A stretch of 46,756 nt of DNA, from assembly GCA_002717185.1 (NCBI GenBank), contig PBDC01000078.1:1-46756 (forward strand), given 5' to 3'. The position numbers and the translations under genes are program-made. The notes under the pieces are model-generated. The model saw nothing but the letters and a program-made list of their open reading frames with translations. It was not told the DNA's origin and ran no database searches. The DNA is from Rhodospirillaceae bacterium. GTDB taxonomy: Bacteria; Pseudomonadota; Alphaproteobacteria; UBA8366; GCA-2717185. Position 1 is the stretch's first letter. The number at the start of each line of letters is the position of its first letter. Positions 25,554 through 33,541 of the stretch are shown here, one piece after another.

Positions 25554-26215
25554 CAGCCAGAAAATGCAGCCCTGAGGAAAGCGCTGCCCTCCTGCAGCCC
25601 GCTCGGATCTATGCCGTGGCCAAGACCGGGGCAGGCTAGCGTCTGAACCGAGAAGCCTGCGACGGCAAGACCCGCCTCAGCTTCTGCCATGGAATCAAAC
25701 GGAACCAGATCGTCCATTTCACCATGGATTAACATGATCGGCGGCTTCGATACTGCCTCCATGGCCAGCAGTTCCGGCGCCAACAACCGCCCAGAATAGC
25801 CGACCACCGCAGCAAACTCTGCGTCGCGGCGAGGTGCGACATACAGGCTCATCATGGTACCCTGGCTGAAGCCAACAAGGGCAGTGTTCTCCGCCCCAAC
25901 ACTAGCTTTAGCCATCTCGCTATCAATGAAGGCGTTGAGAGTCGGCGCGACCGCCTGCGCCGCCGCGAGCCGTCCCTCGGCGCTGCGATCCTGAGCACTA
26001 AACCACTGATAACCCATTGGGGCCATATCACAGGGGAACGGTGCGTTCGGCGCCACAAAAGCAGCGTCCGGCAGGGTCTCACCCCAATGCGGCGCCAGCC
26101 CTATCAGGTCCGCCCCATCTGCGCCCAGCCCGTGCAGCAGAATAACGAGTTGTTTTGCTATTCCGCCTGACCCAGGCCCCCAGCGTGGCCCGTCCAATTC
26201 CATGAAATTCACCAT
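25553..26215 (-). CDS. carboxylesterase/phospholipase-like alpha/beta hydrolase
   Basis: 220-aa serine hydrolase of the phospholipase/carboxylesterase family (Abhydrolase_2). The oxyanion strand is 'LVILLHGLGADGADLIGL'. The nucleophile elbow is 'ALVGFSQGTMMSLYVAP' (Ser), the acid is the Asp in 'IHGEMDDLVPFDSMAEA', and the His is in 'CPGLGHGIDPSGLQEG'. No signal peptide is seen, so it is cytoplasmic. The ATG at 26215 has GGAAG upstream. It is translationally coupled (1-nt overlap) to the frameshifted conserved gene downstream. Substrate unknown. Confidence 0.92.
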   Translation of the reverse strand: MVNFMELDGPRWGPGSGGIAKQLVILLHGLGADGADLIGLAPHWGETLPDAAFVAPNAPFPCDMAPMGYQWFSAQDRSAEGRLAAAQAVAPTLNAFIDSEMAKASVGAENTALVGFSQGTMMSLYVAPRRDAEFAAVVGYSGRLLAPELLAMEAVSKPPIMLIHGEMDDLVPFDSMAEAEAGLAVAGFSVQTLACPGLGHGIDPSGLQEGSAFLRAAFSG

Positions 26216-26412
26216 CCAACTTCCTTCCAAGCCTATCGGCAGTTCTAACAGATCGGTTTTACTTTCTTCTGAGAAAGAGGCTACTTCAGCGTGAACAAAA
26301 TCGACTTACCTTCTCTTTAGGGAGAGGGAGAGGGAGAGAGCTAAGCCGCAGAAGGGTCAGAAGCAAACCCCACCGTCCCGCATAAGACCGCCTCGATAAT
26401 CGTAAAAGTAAT

Positions 26413-27030
26413 CTACAAAGCCGCCTTCCTATAAACATGCCACATTAGTAAAGCTGCGGCACCGCGATAGGGCCGCCAGGGCTCTGCGAGCTCGTCCATG
26501 AGCGTCCGATCCGGGCGCCTATCCAGTCCCTTAAGGTGTTGCAAAGCCACCTGCACCGCGAGATCGTCAGCGGGCCAAGTATCAGCCCGGCCCAACGCGA
26601 ACAATAAATAAATCTCCCCGCTCCAGCGGCCGAGCCCCTTTCGAGCAACGATTTGGTCAAGCGCCTCTTTTTCATCTAACGATGGCAGTCTGTCCAGATC
26701 GAAGCGGCCCTCCCGAATGTCCTCGGCGAGCAGACGGCCATATTCAATCTTGCGGTGGCTGAACCCCACCCCTCGCAGCACGTCGTCGTCCAGCACCAAA
26801 AAGGAACCTGGCGTCAGTGGATGAGCGACATCCCGCAACCGGCCCCGAATGGCTGCCGCTGACTGCACGGAAATTTGTTGACCGATAATAATGTTTAGCA
26901 GTGTCCCAAAACCGGGTTCGCGCACCCGCGGTTCCGGATAGCCGAACTCAGCCAATGTGCGAGCAATATCTTTGTCGCGGCCGGCCAGTTCATCTAAGGC
27001 GGTGGCGATCGTTTCCGGTGTCGTGACCAT
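26413..27030 (-). CDS. alkA: DNA-3-methyladenine glycosylase II
   Basis: 205-aa base-excision repair glycosylase of the AlkA/HhH-GPD group that removes alkylated purines from DNA. The HhH-GPD core is present: 'FGTLLNIIIGQQISVQSAAA', the hairpin in 'IVARKGLGRWSGEIYLLFAL', and the catalytic Asp in 'ADTWPADDLAVQVALQ'. It lacks the N-terminal AlkA_N domain and the Ada-type extensions, which is common in short alphaproteobacterial forms. It is divergent from the gluQ gene with 41 nt between starts, so promoters overlap. Confidence 0.9.
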   Translation of the reverse strand: MVTTPETIATALDELAGRDKDIARTLAEFGYPEPRVREPGFGTLLNIIIGQQISVQSAAAIRGRLRDVAHPLTPGSFLVLDDDVLRGVGFSHRKIEYGRLLAEDIREGRFDLDRLPSLDEKEALDQIVARKGLGRWSGEIYLLFALGRADTWPADDLAVQVALQHLKGLDRRPDRTLMDELAEPWRPYRGAAALLMWHVYRKAAL

Positions 27031-27071
27031 GCATATTGACTTAATGCGTTACGCGGGATACCGCCAGTGGC

Positions 27072-27923
27072 ATGTCGCCAGAATCACCTATCGTGACCCG
27101 CTTTGCGCCGAGCCCGACTGGGCGGCTCCATCTGGGCCACGCCTATAGCGCACTGTTCGCCGCAGATGCCTGCGGACCAAGCGGCCGCTTCCTGCTACGC
27201 ATCGAAAATATCGACATCGACCGCTGCAGGCCGGAGTTCGAACAGGGGATCTTCGAAGACCTAAGCTGGCTCGGCCTCCAATGGGAGACGCCGGTCTGGC
27301 GCCAATCTGAACATATGGCGGATTACGCGGCAGCCCTTCATCGCCTCGAAAGCGAAGAACTACTGTTTCCCTGCTTCTGTACGCGCAAAGATTTGCAGCG
27401 CCAAGCAATGGAATCCGCATCAGCCCCGCACGGCCCCGACGGCGCGCTCTATCCCGGAACCTGCCGCGGCCTGTCGGCGGAGGTAGTGGCGGACCGAAAA
27501 GCGGCCGGTGATGCATTTGCAATGCGGCTTGACATGACAGCAGCGGCAAACCGGGTAGGGCCTCTTACCTTCTACGACCGTAGTCGCGGTGAGATCACCG
27601 TCGACACCACCAGTTGCGGCGACGTGGTGCTAGCGCGCAAGGACGTCGCAACCTGTTATCATTTAGCCGTGACCCTGGACGATGCCGCTCAGGACGTAAC
27701 CCTAGTCACTCGTGGTGAGGACCTACTGCACGCCACCCACGTACATCGCGTACTGCAAGCGCTGTTCGACCTCCCAGTGCCCGAATACAGTCATCACGAT
27801 TTGCTACGATCGCCTTCCGGCAAACGCTTCGCCAAGCGCGACAAGGCGGAAACGATCCAAGCCTTGCGCGAGAGGGGCAGAAGCCCAGATGATGTACGAG
27901 CCATGGCTTCGATTGAGGGGTAA
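27072..27923 (+). CDS. gluQ: glutamyl-Q tRNA(Asp) synthetase
   Basis: 283-aa truncated class I aminoacyl-tRNA synthetase that glutamylates the queuosine base of tRNA(Asp). It has 'FAPSPTGRLHLGHAYSALFA' with the HIGH-like HLGH, the zinc-site cysteines in 'FPCFCTRKDLQ' and 'LYPGTCRG', 'DVVLARKDVATCYHLAVTLD', and the KMSKS equivalent 'RFAKRDKAETIQALR'. It lacks the anticodon-binding domain of GltX, which defines the family (YadB/GluQ). It is followed 5 nt later by an alpha/beta hydrolase gene. Confidence 0.94.
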   Translation: MSPESPIVTRFAPSPTGRLHLGHAYSALFAADACGPSGRFLLRIENIDIDRCRPEFEQGIFEDLSWLGLQWETPVWRQSEHMADYAAALHRLESEELLFPCFCTRKDLQRQAMESASAPHGPDGALYPGTCRGLSAEVVADRKAAGDAFAMRLDMTAAANRVGPLTFYDRSRGEITVDTTSCGDVVLARKDVATCYHLAVTLDDAAQDVTLVTRGEDLLHATHVHRVLQALFDLPVPEYSHHDLLRSPSGKRFAKRDKAETIQALRERGRSPDDVRAMASIEG

Positions 27924-27928
27924 TCGTT

Positions 27929-28819
27929 ATGGAACACAAAACCGTCGCCGCCGGTGTTCTAGAGACTGCCTATCTAGAGTACGGCGCAGCGGATGGCTGG
28001 CCTTGCATCATGCTGCACGGTTTCCCCTACGATGTTCAGGCCTATGCCGAATGTGCTCCAATCCTAGCGGAGGTCGGGGCGCGGGTCGTTGTGCCTTACA
28101 TGCGTGGCTACGGGCCAACGCGGTTCCTGTCTGACAACACCATGCGCTCAGGCGAGCAGGCGGCGTTCGGCAATGATCTTCGGTGCTTGATGGATGCGCT
28201 CGACATCGAGAAGGCGACCCTCAGCGGATACGACTGGGGAGGGCGCGCTGCATGCGTCGTCTCCGCCCTGTGGCCAGAACGGGTGACGGCGTTGGTCTCC
28301 GGCAACAGCTACAACATCCAGAATATCGCCCGCGCCTATGAGCCCGCCCCGGCATCGCAGGAAGCGGCCTACTGGTATCAGTATTATTTTCACTCCGAAC
28401 GCGGTCGGCGCGGCCTGACCGAAAACCGCCACGACATTGCCAAGACACTATGGAGTATGTGGTCACCAGATTGGAATTTTGACGACACGACCTTCGATCG
28501 CTCAGCCCCCTCCTTCAATAATCCAGACTTCGTCAATGTCGTGACCCATTCCTACAGGCATCGCTACGGGCTGGTCCCCGGCGACCCCGCCGTCGCTCAT
28601 ATCGAGACGCAGCTCACCGCACAACCGCCGATCACGGTACCGACGGTGACGATTGACGGCAGTACCGACGGGGTCGCCGTGCTTACCGCCCGCCACGCCA
28701 AGCAGTTTACTGGACGGTACGACTACCGTGTCTACAGCAAGGCCGGGCACAATCTGCCACAGGAACGGCCGCGGGAATGGGCGCAAGCGGTACTGGACGC
28801 GCGGGCGATGGTAGCGTAA
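27929..28819 (+). CDS. alpha/beta hydrolase, epoxide hydrolase/dehalogenase-like
   Basis: 296-aa hydrolase. The oxyanion 'IMLHGFPYDVQAYAECAP' and 'RVVVPYMRGYGPTRFL' are typical of epoxide hydrolase-like members. The nucleophile elbow 'ATLSGYDWGGRAACVVS' carries Asp instead of Ser, as in epoxide hydrolases and haloalkane dehalogenases. The acid is in 'TVTIDGSTDGVAVLT' and the His in 'YSKAGHNLPQERPREWAQ'. It has GAGGGG before the ATG. It is co-oriented with gluQ, 5 nt away, but the functional link is unclear. It may open epoxides or dehalogenate; the cap-domain tyrosines that would decide cannot be called by eye. Confidence 0.88.
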   Translation: MEHKTVAAGVLETAYLEYGAADGWPCIMLHGFPYDVQAYAECAPILAEVGARVVVPYMRGYGPTRFLSDNTMRSGEQAAFGNDLRCLMDALDIEKATLSGYDWGGRAACVVSALWPERVTALVSGNSYNIQNIARAYEPAPASQEAAYWYQYYFHSERGRRGLTENRHDIAKTLWSMWSPDWNFDDTTFDRSAPSFNNPDFVNVVTHSYRHRYGLVPGDPAVAHIETQLTAQPPITVPTVTIDGSTDGVAVLTARHAKQFTGRYDYRVYSKAGHNLPQERPREWAQAVLDARAMVA

Positions 28820-29085
28820 CGAATGGCAAAATATTACCCCGGTAATGAGGCCACGGGACATACACTGCTTCGCAACAATACCAAAGTACCTTTCCCCTTT
28901 TGTGAGAGAAGGAGGCCCCCGCCCGAAAGAAAAGAGAGATGGGCGATAACCAAAGAAAAGCACCAATTTACCGCCGTACATTTCTTGCCGAGTGGCGAGC
29001 GAAAATAGAGCGAAGGCCGAGACAGTTTCAGTAGCCGTTCCAGCGCCACTTGCAATTCAACCCCGCCAAATCCGATGATACCTTC

Positions 29086-29943
29086 ATGGCTCTCACCATC
29101 ACCAAGCTGCATCCGCTGTTCGCCGCCAGGATCGAAGGAATTGACATCGCACGCGGGTTCAACGAGGCCGAATTTGCCGAACTGCGTGCGGCGTTCGAGG
29201 AACACTCCGTCATCGTTCTGCCCGACCAGGACCTTGACGACGAGGCGCAGGTCGCCTTTAGCAAAAGCTTTGGCCCATTAGAGATGATGCTGCCGCACGC
29301 CGGCAACAATCTGAACCCAAGTCATATCTCGCGCATGTACAATTCAGAGGCTAATGGTGCGATCATCCCGCCCGCAGACCGGCGCATGATTTATTTGGCC
29401 GCCAACCGTATCTGGCACACGGATAGCTCGTTCAAGGAAACGCCTTCGCTGTGCTCGCTGCTCTACGCATACGAAGTGCCACCGGAAGGCGGCGAGACTG
29501 AGTTCGCCTCGATGCGGGCCGCATACAACGCGTTAGACGAAAAGACAAAAAAGAAAATCGACGGCAAGGTGGCGCTGCACCATGCAACGCGCACGCGTGA
29601 CATGGTCGCACCCGGCTTAGTGACACCGGAACGCAGGGCCACACCACCGGTTCGCCAGGCGATGGTGCGCTCCAATCCGGTCAACGGCCGGAAAGCGCTG
29701 TACACAGGCGGCCATGCGGGCAAGATCGAAGACATGAACGAGGAAGAAAGCGATGCGTTGCTCGCCCGATTACTCGACCACACGACCCAGCAAGACTTCG
29801 TCTACGCACATAAATGGACCGTCAGGGACATTGTCATCTGGGATAATCGGGCGGTATTGCATAGAGGCCGCCCATGGAACGACTTAGCCCATAAGCGGAC
29901 ACTACACCGGACAACCGTCGCAGGAGACGGACCAACGGTCTAA
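29086..29943 (+). CDS. TauD/TfdA-family Fe(II)/2-oxoglutarate dioxygenase (copy 2)
   Basis: 285-aa dioxygenase. The Fe(II) triad is in 'RIWHTDSSFKETPSLCSLLY' (HxD) and 'IWDNRAVLHRGRPW' (His). The 2-oxoglutarate Arg is in 'LHRTTVAGDGPT'. The start at the ATG of MALTITKLHP matches the family; a TTG 12 codons earlier is possible but has no site. It stands alone on +. It differs from the other three copies in the window, for example by 'ATRTRDMVAPGLVTPERRAT' in the mid-region. This and the fourth copy share the short 'EGGETEFA/GGDTEFA' turn, so they may be the closer pair. Substrate unknown. Confidence 0.92.
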   Translation: MALTITKLHPLFAARIEGIDIARGFNEAEFAELRAAFEEHSVIVLPDQDLDDEAQVAFSKSFGPLEMMLPHAGNNLNPSHISRMYNSEANGAIIPPADRRMIYLAANRIWHTDSSFKETPSLCSLLYAYEVPPEGGETEFASMRAAYNALDEKTKKKIDGKVALHHATRTRDMVAPGLVTPERRATPPVRQAMVRSNPVNGRKALYTGGHAGKIEDMNEEESDALLARLLDHTTQQDFVYAHKWTVRDIVIWDNRAVLHRGRPWNDLAHKRTLHRTTVAGDGPTV

Positions 29944-30565
29944 GGATTGTCTGTAGCCTTCGCCCTCCCTGTCCCAGTTTGACGTGACTGCTCTGTTCGC
30001 AAGTCCTAGGCGTTTCATCCGTACAGCACGCCGCCATGAAATAATGTGCTTCCTGCTCCAGTCCGGCCACCAAGACCTGTACCCGACAAATGCACGTGTC
30101 TTGGGCGGCACCAATTCGTCCTAATCCGTCGAGAATTCCCGTCTAGCAGGTTCGATTTCTGGTCAGACCAATTGTGTTCGTCGGGCGCTGCAAAATTACA
30201 AAACTTGTGGTAGCAACTGGAAAATCTCACTCTCACGATTTCGGGTGGATGCAGCGTACACCTAGTCGAAGACCTTGGCCTTCATGACCTCTTGCGGCAT
30301 TAAAATAAGTCTCGTCCAACGGATCCTCCTCATAATCCAGGCGATCGATTGCGGCCACCGACCGCAGGGACAATAACATCCGTATATGTCTGAATTTTTC
30401 CACGCGGACCGGCAAGCCTGCAGCTACGATAGGCATTGTGGCTCGTTCTACTAGCACTTATACGGTACCGATATCTTTGTTTGGTCTAGCTGTATCGGCG
30501 ATCAATCCGCTGATCCGAACCGACACAGCAGCATCCGTTTCAAAGGAAAGCGTACCGCAGGTTCA
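29944..30565. other. intergenic stretch with possible gene remnants
   Basis: 622 bases between the second dioxygenase and the MFS gene. Short minus-strand frames (29834-30236 and 30233-30457) read as fairly normal peptides, for example 'DRLDYEEDPLDETYF', but I recognise no family and no ribosome site, so they may be decayed genes. No repeat or terminator stands out. Confidence 0.4.
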
Positions 30566-31765
30566 ATGACCCCTGACAAGCCTCTGCGACTTGGTGAGTT
30601 CGTCTCGCTGATGGCGTTGATGACGTCTTTGCTCGCACTATCGATCGATGCAATGCTGCCCGCCGTTGGCGATATCGGGCGTGAATTGGGAACCACCGCC
30701 CCAAACCAACCGCAGCTTGTCGTCTTAGTACTCTTTTTTGGTCTGGCACTGGGACAATTTATCTACGGTCCCGTCTCCGACAGCACCGGCCGCAAGAAAC
30801 CCATCTTCACAGGCCTCGCAATCTATTTGGTCGGCACCGGCCTCTGCATTTTATCACGGGATTTCGACACCATGCTGGTGGGACGCTTTTTGCAGGGATT
30901 GGGTGCGGCAGGTCCCCGCATCGTTACCGTCGCCCTCGTACGAGATCAATTCGAAGGACGCGCCATGGCGCGCATCATGTCTCTGATCATGGCAGTCTTC
31001 ATAATCGTCCCTGCGATTGCCCCCGCCATGGGACAAAGCATTCTGGCGTTCGCCCATTGGCGCGCTATTTTCGGCCTACTTCTCGGTCTTTCTCTAATCG
31101 CGCTGATCTGGTTCGGACTGCGCCAACCAGAGACGCTCCCAACAAACCGGCGCATCCCCTGGTCCGTAAGGAAGCTGGCCTCCAGCATGGCTAAGGCGAT
31201 GCGGACGCGCACCGCATCCGGCTATGCTCTCGCGGCCGGCATCATCTTCGGCGGCTTTATCGGCTACCTAACCTCAGCGCCGCAGATCTTTCAGCAGCAA
31301 TATGGCGTCCCGCACCTGTTCCCGCTTTTCTTCGGCCTACTGTCGTTAGCGATTGGAGCTGCGGCGCTCCTCAACGCCCGACTAGTTCTGCGCTTTGGCA
31401 TGCATGTGTTGTCGCACACAGCGCTTCAGGTCCAATGCGCCGTCTCGATCGTGACCGCAATCGCCGCTTGGCACCTACCCGGCGGCCTACCCTTATGGGC
31501 GTTCATGGCATGGGGTGGCATCGCCTTTTTCTGCCAAGGTCTCCTGTTTGGTAATTTCAACGCCATAGCAATGGAACCGCTCGGCCAAATCGCCGGCGTC
31601 GGAGCGGCGATGGTAGGAATCGTCACCAGCTTCCTCTCGCTAGCCCTAGGCACCGTCATCGCGCAGGCCTATGACGGCACGGTCATCCCACTGGTTGGTG
31701 GCTTTGCCATGTTGGGTTTGTTGTCTTTGTCTGCGATTTGGTGGACGCACCGGGGCGAGGATTGA
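30566..31765 (+). CDS. MFS multidrug/sulfonamide-type exporter, Bcr/CflA family
   Basis: 399-aa inner-membrane transporter with about twelve hydrophobic helices. The early segment 'FVSLMALMTSLLALSIDAML' and the motif A region 'QFIYGPVSDSTGRKKPIFTG' place it in the drug-efflux Bcr/CflA group. The loop after TM3 'RFLQGLGAAGPRIVTVALVR' and the middle 'MARIMSLIMAVFIIVPAIAP' also fit. An AGG site stands before the ATG. It is followed by the second hyuB gene 57 bases later, so it may be co-transcribed with it and export or import a related compound; that is inference. Confidence 0.91.
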   Translation: MTPDKPLRLGEFVSLMALMTSLLALSIDAMLPAVGDIGRELGTTAPNQPQLVVLVLFFGLALGQFIYGPVSDSTGRKKPIFTGLAIYLVGTGLCILSRDFDTMLVGRFLQGLGAAGPRIVTVALVRDQFEGRAMARIMSLIMAVFIIVPAIAPAMGQSILAFAHWRAIFGLLLGLSLIALIWFGLRQPETLPTNRRIPWSVRKLASSMAKAMRTRTASGYALAAGIIFGGFIGYLTSAPQIFQQQYGVPHLFPLFFGLLSLAIGAAALLNARLVLRFGMHVLSHTALQVQCAVSIVTAIAAWHLPGGLPLWAFMAWGGIAFFCQGLLFGNFNAIAMEPLGQIAGVGAAMVGIVTSFLSLALGTVIAQAYDGTVIPLVGGFAMLGLLSLSAIWWTHRGED

Positions 31766-31793
31766 TCCGCCTAGCAGCCACGCCGTAACATCA

Positions 31794-31818
31794 GGCTCCG
31801 ATCCCGTATTCCGGAGCC
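31794..31818 (+). promoter_or_regulatory. hairpin overlapping the ribosome site of the second hyuB
   Basis: GGCTCCG and CGGAGCC form a 7-bp stem around an 11-nt loop. The GGAG of the 3' arm (31813-31816) is the only plausible ribosome site for the ATG at 31823, so folding would hide it. This could limit translation of hyuB, or the hairpin could be a weak terminator for the MFS gene; no T-run follows it. Confidence 0.4.
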
Positions 31819-31822
31819 ACCC

Positions 31823-33541
31823 ATGATCGATCCCATCCGTCTCGAGCTGATCAAAAATGCGCTAGTCATGGTCAGCGACAATATGATGGTCTCGGTGCTA
31901 CGCACCTCGCGCTCGACCCTGATCAAGTCAAACATGGATTTCTCCGCCTCAATCCTCGACGGTGAGGGCAACATGGTGGCACAGGGGCTAGCTCTGCCGG
32001 CACATCTGGGCGCGACCATGCCCGCGCTGCAGGGCTGTCTCGACTATTTCGGCGACGATGTCAGACCGGGTGACATCCTAGCGAACAACGACCCTTATGC
32101 CGGCGGCAGCCATCTCAATGACATCTTCATGTTCAAGCCTGTTTATCGAGACGGTAAGCGGATCTGCTTTCTCGGGCTAATCCTGCATCATACCGATCTG
32201 GGAGGACGGGTCGCCGGTGGTCAGGCAGCGGACAGCGATGAGATCTTTCAAGAGGGGCTGCGCATCCCGCCAAGCAAAATCTACGAGGCAGGCAAGCCAA
32301 ACGACACCTTGTTGCGCCTGATCGAACACAATACTCGCGTGCCGGACAAAGTAATGGGAGACGTTCGAGCACAGCTCGCCGCTCTAATTACCGGAGCTGA
32401 AGAGATTGAAAAGCTAATCGACAATTACGGCGCGAAGGAACTGACTAAATACATGACGGCGTTGATCGACTACACCGAGCGACTGGTCCGCAACGCAATC
32501 TCCGAACTGCCAGATGGAGAGGCAGAGTTTACCGAATTCAATGACGATGATGGCGTTGGCAATGGTCCAATTACCATACACGTCAAAGTCACGGTTAAAG
32601 GCGATGAGATCACCGTCGACTTTACTGGAACCTCGCCGCAGATGGGTGGAGCGCTACATACCAACTACTGGTTTACCGCTTCCCTCTCCTACGCTGCTTT
32701 GCGAACAGTTCTGCCGGCGGACACGCCGAACAATGTAGGTTTCTATCGACCTATCACCGTGATCGCACCGGAAGGCTGCTGGGTTAACCCGCGCTACCCG
32801 GCCGCAGTCGGTGGGCGCGGCCAGGGCGGCTATCGGGTACGCACCGTAGTGACCGGTGCGCTTACCACTCTCTATCCCGACCGCATGCCGGCCTGTCCCG
32901 GTGGTAACGAGTTCGGTCTGTCAGTTACCGGCACAACGACAGACCAAAAACGCTTCCTGCATGTGGAATTCCACAACGTCACAGGGCGCGGCGGTGGACC
33001 AGATGCAGATGGGCAGGATGCCGGTCCTTACTGGCTAGGCAACATGGCAAACACTTCCGTGGAGATCATCGAAGCAGAGAACCCCCTGCTGATTGACGAG
33101 TATGGCTTCCTGCCAGACACCGGAGGACCCGGCAAGTATCGTGGCGCGCTGGGTCTGGTGCGGCAATACCGGTTGCTCGCCGAGAACGCGATCGTGCAGT
33201 TACGCGCTGACCGTCACATTTATCCCTGCTGGGGCATCTTCGGAGGCAAACCAGGCGGGCTCAGCCATTCTTACTTTGTGCGCAATGGCGAACGCGAGGA
33301 AGCGCCGTCCAAATTCGTCCGCCCAATGAAACGAGGGGAGACTTTCCGAGCTGAGATGGCTGGCTCCGGGGGCTATGGCGATCCGATGCAGCGAGACGCG
33401 CAAGCCGTCGCAGAGGATGTGCGGCAGGAGAAAATCTCCATCGCTCATGCCTCGACAGAATACGGAGTGGTGGTCGATGAAACATTTGCCCTCGACAACG
33501 CTGCGACGACGGCGCTACGCAAAACACGGGCGGCAAGCTGA
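31823..33541 (+). CDS. hyuB: hydantoinase/oxoprolinase subunit B (HyuB-like), copy 2
   Basis: 572-aa subunit of the ATP-dependent hydantoinase/oxoprolinase family. It shows 'IKSNMDFSASILDGEGNMVA', 'PGDILANNDPYAGGSHLNDI', 'LGLILHHTDLGGRVAGGQAA', 'FQEGLRIPPSKIYEA' and 'NTSVEIIEAENPLLIDEYGF'. It is overlapped by one base (TGATG) by hyuA, so the pair is translationally coupled. Here B precedes A, the reverse of the copy at 13.8-17.6 kb, and the two B proteins differ widely, so they are separate lineages rather than a recent duplication. Substrate unknown. Confidence 0.93.
   Translation: MIDPIRLELIKNALVMVSDNMMVSVLRTSRSTLIKSNMDFSASILDGEGNMVAQGLALPAHLGATMPALQGCLDYFGDDVRPGDILANNDPYAGGSHLNDIFMFKPVYRDGKRICFLGLILHHTDLGGRVAGGQAADSDEIFQEGLRIPPSKIYEAGKPNDTLLRLIEHNTRVPDKVMGDVRAQLAALITGAEEIEKLIDNYGAKELTKYMTALIDYTERLVRNAISELPDGEAEFTEFNDDDGVGNGPITIHVKVTVKGDEITVDFTGTSPQMGGALHTNYWFTASLSYAALRTVLPADTPNNVGFYRPITVIAPEGCWVNPRYPAAVGGRGQGGYRVRTVVTGALTTLYPDRMPACPGGNEFGLSVTGTTTDQKRFLHVEFHNVTGRGGGPDADGQDAGPYWLGNMANTSVEIIEAENPLLIDEYGFLPDTGGPGKYRGALGLVRQYRLLAENAIVQLRADRHIYPCWGIFGGKPGGLSHSYFVRNGEREEAPSKFVRPMKRGETFRAEMAGSGGYGDPMQRDAQAVAEDVRQEKISIAHASTEYGVVVDETFALDNAATTALRKTRAAS

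Noticed and set aside
26315..26342. GA-rich low-complexity run (gggaga repeats) considered as a repeat element or CRISPR.
   Set aside because: It is one short purine run with no spacers and no second unit.
30233..30457. A 74-codon minus-strand frame before the MFS gene.
   Set aside because: No family, no clear start, and a second frame competes over its C-terminus. It may be a remnant.
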